Positions 6,756-9,993 of a DNA stretch of 9,993 bases are shown piece after piece (the first letter of the stretch is position 1; every line of letters starts with the position of its first letter). The translations under genes and the position numbers were made by a program. This stretch comes from UBA9619 sp964630665. Its GTDB lineage: Bacteria; Pseudomonadota; Gammaproteobacteria; Arenicellales; UBA868. The notes beneath the pieces are model-generated. The model did not search any database. It saw only the letters and a program-made list of their open reading frames with translations, and was not told the origin of the DNA. The stretch is from assembly GCA_964630665.1 (NCBI GenBank), contig CAZVVN010000096.1, positions 1 to 9,993 of the forward strand. Reading direction: 5' to 3'.

Positions 6756-7688
6756 TTAATCGGCCTCGATTACAACCTGGATGTCTCCAGGATCTACCGC
6801 AAGATCGATACCTGCTCTTTCCTGTTGCAAGAGCATGGCAACGCGGGAATCTCGATTACCCCAGCCTCGACCCAGAGCCTCGCTCATTTCCGCGAGGGTC
6901 AGGTTGATCAGGCGCATGGGCACATCGAATTCACGCCCCAGCTCTGCTGCCAGCGATACATCCTTGTGGGCCAGGCGCAGGGCAAAATCAGGCGGGTCGT
7001 ATTGATTGATCAGATAATGTTCTGACAGGCTGTCGAAGGTCCGCTGTCGTCCCCGGGCGCCTTGGCGAACGGCCTCAAACAAAGCCAGAGGTTCGACGCC
7101 TGCCTTGACGCCGACAGAGAATACTTCCGCCATGATCGTCTGAATGGCATAGCCAGCGGCATTGTGCACCAGCTTGGCGACGGCGCCGGCCCCGATGGGA
7201 CCGATATAGCGGACCTGATCTCCCAGGGCGTCCAGGGCCTTGCGGTTTGTGGTAAATACTTCCTTCTCACCACCAACCCAGATTGCCAGTTTGCCTGAGG
7301 CCGCACCCTTAGGCCCACCGCTGACTGGAGCATCAAGGCAATGTAGACCCTTGCGGGCAAAGACCTGGTGGATATGGCGGACGACGGTGGGGGAGTTGGT
7401 GGAAAGATCAAACAAAACCGAGTCCGGTGCCATGCCGGCAATCAGGCCGTCGACCTCGTCCAGTGCCACCGCCTCGACCTCGGGCGGCCCGGGCAGCGAG
7501 GTCAAGATCACATCCGAAGCTGCTGCGAGCTCCCGTGGTGTATCGGCCCAATCGGCACCCGCCGCCAGATGCGGTTCGGCGATCTGGCGATGAATGTCAT
7601 GCACGGTGAGCCCCATTCCAGCCTTTATAAGATTTGTGGCAAAACTGGCACCCATAGTACCCAGGCCAATCAATCCAATCTTGGTCAT
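6756..7688 (-). CDS. Beta-hydroxyacid dehydrogenase, 3-hydroxyisobutyrate / tartronate-semialdehyde reductase family
   Basis: The 310-residue product has all hallmarks of the NAD(P)-dependent beta-hydroxyacid dehydrogenase family. The Rossmann motif is GLGTMG (8-13) after MTKIGLI. The substrate-binding motif is DAPVSGG (119-125). The catalytic segment GAGAVAKLVHN puts the general acid/base at Lys172 and Asn176 one turn later. The cofactor-proximal KDVSLA lies in the helical C-terminal domain. Asp31 at the end of the second beta strand suggests NAD(H) over NADP(H). I chose ATG at 7688, which has GAGGA (7701-7697) 8 bases upstream; a longer TTG start at 7703 overlaps that ribosome binding site. 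Such enzymes interconvert 3-hydroxyisobutyrate, tartronate semialdehyde, 4-hydroxybutyrate or related acids, and the exact substrate is not readable here. The gene diverges from the MmgE/PrpD gene. Confidence 0.92.
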   Translation of the reverse strand: MTKIGLIGLGTMGASFATNLIKAGMGLTVHDIHRQIAEPHLAAGADWADTPRELAAASDVILTSLPGPPEVEAVALDEVDGLIAGMAPDSVLFDLSTNSPTVVRHIHQVFARKGLHCLDAPVSGGPKGAASGKLAIWVGGEKEVFTTNRKALDALGDQVRYIGPIGAGAVAKLVHNAAGYAIQTIMAEVFSVGVKAGVEPLALFEAVRQGARGRQRTFDSLSEHYLINQYDPPDFALRLAHKDVSLAAELGREFDVPMRLINLTLAEMSEALGRGWGNRDSRVAMLLQQERAGIDLAVDPGDIQVVIEAD

Positions 7689-7745
7689 CTGTTCGGTCCT
7701 CAATTCAAGTCGTCGAATATCCTTAAGGGCGATTCGGATAGTAAC

Positions 7746-7764
7746 AGTAAGCGATGCTCTTACT
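7746..7764. promoter_or_regulatory. Candidate operator: inverted repeat in the divergent promoter region
   Basis: AGTAAG (7746-7751) and CTTACT (7759-7764) are perfect reverse complements around a 7-base centre. The site lies 58-76 bases upstream of the dehydrogenase start and about 155 bases upstream of the MmgE/PrpD start, where a regulator of both divergent genes might bind. No regulator gene is present in the window. A second short palindrome, CAGATCTG, lies nearer the MmgE/PrpD gene, beginning at 7861. Confidence 0.3.
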
Positions 7765-7918
7765 TGTCAGTCATTTCCGGGCCGAGCACGGGCAAAGGTC
7801 AGTACCACCCAAACTCTGGCGCAGGTATAGTCGTGGGGCATGAGTGATTACTGGTATAAACAGATCTGATATTTAATTTGATGGTTTAACACGTGCTGGG
7901 TATAGCGAGGTCCTATTG

Positions 7919-9271
7919 ATGGAGAAAACCACTTGTCAGATTGCGGAGTGGATTGCAGGTTTTGATGCCAGCGAGATTCGAGAAGAAGCTCTCTCCCGGG
8001 CCAAGCATGCCGTTCTTGACTGGACCGGAGTTGCCATTGCTGGAGCGCGGGAACCGCTGGTGGATATCCTGGTTGCCGATGCCCTGGATAACGGTGAAAC
8101 CGGGGAGTGCGCTCTACTCGGTAGAGCGGAAACGGTCGCTCCAGCCAGCGCTGCTCTTATCAATGGCGCAGCGTCTCACGCGCTGGACTTCGATGATGTC
8201 AATCGCCAACTGCACGGCCATCCCAGTGTTGCCGTGTTACCTGCGGTGTTGACCTTGGCCGAACAACACCGAGCCAGCGGCCGCGAACTGCTCGATGCAT
8301 TCATTGTTGGCTACCAGGTGGCCTGCACAGTCGGTGAGATGATAGAACCGGATCACTACCTGGCGGGCTGGCATTCGACTGGTACGGCCGGTACCTTCGG
8401 AGCGGCTGCAGGTGCAGCGAGATTGCTTGGCCTCGATGCCCGGCAGTGTGCGCATGCTCTGGGCCTTGCGGCGACTCAGGCAGCAGGCCTCAAGGCGATG
8501 TTCGGCACCATGGCGAAACCACTGCATGCCGGCAAAGCCGCGATGAATGGTTTGCTGGCAGCACGCTGGGCGGCCCGAGGCTTTAACGCCAATCCGGATG
8601 CCATTGAGGCACACCAGGGCTTCGCACATACGCAGACGACGAGCTTTTCGGCTTCCCTGCTCCCAGGCGCCAGCCATGAGCGCCTCGCCGTCGAAGCGGG
8701 TTTGTACAAATATCATGCTGCCTGTTACCTTACCCATGCGAGTCTTGAAGCTGTCCGGAGCATCGTCACTGCCAATGGGTTCAGGCCCGACGAGGTCGCC
8801 CGCATTGAGGTCAGCGTTCTGCCGTCACTGCACGACGTCTGCGACATTGCTGCGCCAGCATCTGGGCTGGAGGTTAAATTCTCTATTCGACATCTGGTAG
8901 CGATGGCGATTGCCGGCGTTGATACGGGAGCTCTGGGTTCCTATTCAGACGAGACGGCACGGCGTAGCGATCTGATCACTCTTCGCGAGCGTGTTGAACT
9001 GATCGACGACGACCTGCCCAATCCCAACTGTGCCAGGGTGGTGATCAAGACAGATAAGGGGAAACGCCTCGAAAAATTTGCCGATGTCAGCGAACCTTGT
9101 TCGGATACCCCAGTTCAATGGAACAAACTGACTGACAAGTTTCGCCGACTGGTCGGGCCGGTGCTTGGCGATGAGCACGCCCAAGGGCAGGCCGATGCCA
9201 TAGGAAGGCTGGATGAAGCGCCAGCCGCATTTAAGCTTGGCACTCTCGGCCTAAAAGAGGCAAAGGATTAG
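7919..9271 (+). CDS. MmgE/PrpD family protein (2-methylcitrate dehydratase / cis-aconitate decarboxylase-like)
   Basis: The 450-residue product fits the MmgE/PrpD family (about 450-500 residues), whose members include 2-methylcitrate dehydratase PrpD, cis-aconitate decarboxylase and iminodisuccinate epimerase. Family motifs in order are HALDFDD (87-93), HPS (101-103), GWHSTGTAGTFGAA with His152, KPLHAGKAA (200-208), and KYHAACYLTH (264-273). Asp93, His101, His152, Lys200 or Lys206 and His273 are the likely active-site residues by family comparison. The start is ATG 7919 with GAGG (7907-7910) 8 bases upstream; a TTG at 7916 would add one residue. The protein is soluble. No other methylcitrate-cycle gene (prpB, prpC) is nearby, so a true PrpD role is unlikely; with GST and dehydrogenase neighbours it may act on a different carboxylic acid. 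A GST gene follows after 61 bases, probably co-transcribed. Confidence 0.9.
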   Translation: MEKTTCQIAEWIAGFDASEIREEALSRAKHAVLDWTGVAIAGAREPLVDILVADALDNGETGECALLGRAETVAPASAALINGAASHALDFDDVNRQLHGHPSVAVLPAVLTLAEQHRASGRELLDAFIVGYQVACTVGEMIEPDHYLAGWHSTGTAGTFGAAAGAARLLGLDARQCAHALGLAATQAAGLKAMFGTMAKPLHAGKAAMNGLLAARWAARGFNANPDAIEAHQGFAHTQTTSFSASLLPGASHERLAVEAGLYKYHAACYLTHASLEAVRSIVTANGFRPDEVARIEVSVLPSLHDVCDIAAPASGLEVKFSIRHLVAMAIAGVDTGALGSYSDETARRSDLITLRERVELIDDDLPNPNCARVVIKTDKGKRLEKFADVSEPCSDTPVQWNKLTDKFRRLVGPVLGDEHAQGQADAIGRLDEAPAAFKLGTLGLKEAKD

Positions 9272-9278
9272 GAATAGG

Positions 9279-9294
9279 CGCTACCTGGGTAGCG
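9279..9294. repeat. Perfect intercistronic hairpin between MmgE/PrpD and GST
   Basis: CGCTACC-TG-GGTAGCG is a 16-base perfect palindrome with a two-base centre, which would fold as a 6-bp stem with a CTGG tetraloop. It begins 7 bases after the MmgE/PrpD stop. It lacks a following T-run, so an mRNA-stabilising or processing hairpin, or a weak attenuator, is more likely than a full terminator. Confidence 0.45.
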
Positions 9295-9332
9295 TCTCTG
9301 TAAGGCCTGTTTCACCCACAGGAGGAAAATGA

Positions 9333-9983
9333 ATGAAGCTGCTGAATTCCTTTGGACCCAATCCGCGCATGGTACGCATGTTTATCAGCGAAAAGGGGAT
9401 CGAGCTGGAATCCCTGGAGCATGATCTCATGGGGGGAGAGAACCGCAAGCCCCCTTATACCGACAAGAATCCGGGTGGGCAGATGCCGGCTCTGGAACTT
9501 GATGACGGCTTGGTTTTAGCGGAGACAGTGGTGATTTGCGACTACTTGGAGGAACTGCATCCCAGCCCTGCCCTGGTGGGCAGCACTGCACAGGAGCGAG
9601 CAGAAACGCGGATGTGGACACGTCGCATCGAGCAGAAAATTACCGAAAACATGTACAACGGATATCGGTATTCCGAAGGCCTGGAGCGGTTCAAGGATCG
9701 GATGCGCTGCCTGCCAGAGGCAGCGGACGGTTTGAAAGCAGCCGCTCAGGACGGCCTAGCGTGGTTGGATGCGCTGATGGACGGTAAGCAATACGTGTGC
9801 GGTGACCGCGTGACGATAGCTGACCTCGTGCTCTATTGCTGTACGGATTTCACCGCTGGGGTTGGCCAGAGTATCGACCCGAGCTTGCGGAACATCAGCG
9901 CGTGGTTCGCACGAATAGATACACGTCCAAGTGCTAAAGCGAGCTTGCATCCGGCTGCAGAGCAGGTGGGAAGAAAGGGCTGA
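9333..9983 (+). CDS. Glutathione S-transferase family protein
   Basis: The 216-residue product has the two-domain GST layout. The N-terminal thioredoxin-like domain (about 1-80) contains the SFGPNPRMVR segment, where Ser6 is a candidate catalytic residue. It also has the cis-proline in QMPAL (Pro52) and the glutathione-binding Glu64-Thr65 of the AETVVICDYLEE helix. The helical C-terminal domain contains the N-capping and folding motif VTIADLVLY (160-168). Length is typical. The start is firm: AGGAGG (9320-9325) lies 7 bases before the ATG. An overlapping out-of-frame ATG at 9329 opens no family-like sequence. GSTs conjugate or isomerise electrophilic compounds with glutathione. Behind an MmgE/PrpD gene and near a luciferase-like oxygenase, a role in breakdown or detoxification of an unusual carbon source is plausible but unproven. 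The stop codon lies 10 bases from the window end. Confidence 0.9.
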   Translation: MKLLNSFGPNPRMVRMFISEKGIELESLEHDLMGGENRKPPYTDKNPGGQMPALELDDGLVLAETVVICDYLEELHPSPALVGSTAQERAETRMWTRRIEQKITENMYNGYRYSEGLERFKDRMRCLPEAADGLKAAAQDGLAWLDALMDGKQYVCGDRVTIADLVLYCCTDFTAGVGQSIDPSLRNISAWFARIDTRPSAKASLHPAAEQVGRKG

Positions 9984-9993
9984 CGCGCTCTTC

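Noticed and set aside
7010..7441. Minus-strand 143-codon frame inside the beta-hydroxyacid dehydrogenase
   Set aside because: It is an overlapping shadow in another frame of a gene with full family motifs, and has no recognisable domain of its own.
8237..8737. Minus-strand 166-codon frame opposite the MmgE/PrpD gene
   Set aside because: It is an antisense shadow, rich in Arg/Cys/Gly with no motif, while the plus strand encodes a clearly conserved protein.

Overview
The window looks like bacterial chromosome, most likely from a proteobacterium. Gene density is high, Shine-Dalgarno sites (AGGAGG, AGGAGA) are clear, and the families present are common in Alpha- and Gammaproteobacteria: a YdjM-type membrane protein, a class III cyclase with TolB-like and TPR regions, an MmgE/PrpD protein and a GST. 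I cannot name a species. No tRNA, rRNA, CRISPR array, transposase or integrase is visible.

Left part (1-960, minus strand, relatively AT-rich): the first 79 residues of a YdjM/DUF457-type membrane protein running off the left edge, about 350 bases of apparently non-coding or decayed sequence, then an AhpD/carboxymuconolactone decarboxylase-like gene whose C-terminal half seems to have been lost by frameshifts.

Middle part (1199-5311, plus strand) is the most interesting. A soluble class III nucleotide cyclase homology domain joined to a TolB-like domain and TPR repeats is followed 225 bases later, on the same strand, by a full-length acetolactate-synthase-like thiamine-diphosphate enzyme. 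That enzyme carries a C-terminal cyclic-nucleotide-binding domain with an intact phosphate-binding cassette (FGE...PRSAT). The two genes look like a maker and a receiver of a cyclic nucleotide, with the receiver built into a metabolic enzyme. The cyclase keeps both metal-binding aspartates and the transition-state Asn/Arg pair but lacks the usual adenine-selecting residues, so the nucleotide cannot be predicted.

Right part (5485-9983) reads as an accessory catabolic neighbourhood. It holds a luciferase-like flavin/F420 monooxygenase and a beta-hydroxyacid dehydrogenase on the minus strand, then, divergently, an MmgE/PrpD-family protein followed by a glutathione S-transferase with a strong ribosome binding site. 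A probable terminator follows the dehydrogenase. An inverted repeat lies between the divergent dehydrogenase and MmgE/PrpD genes, and a perfect hairpin lies between MmgE/PrpD and GST. The substrate of this set is not evident from sequence.
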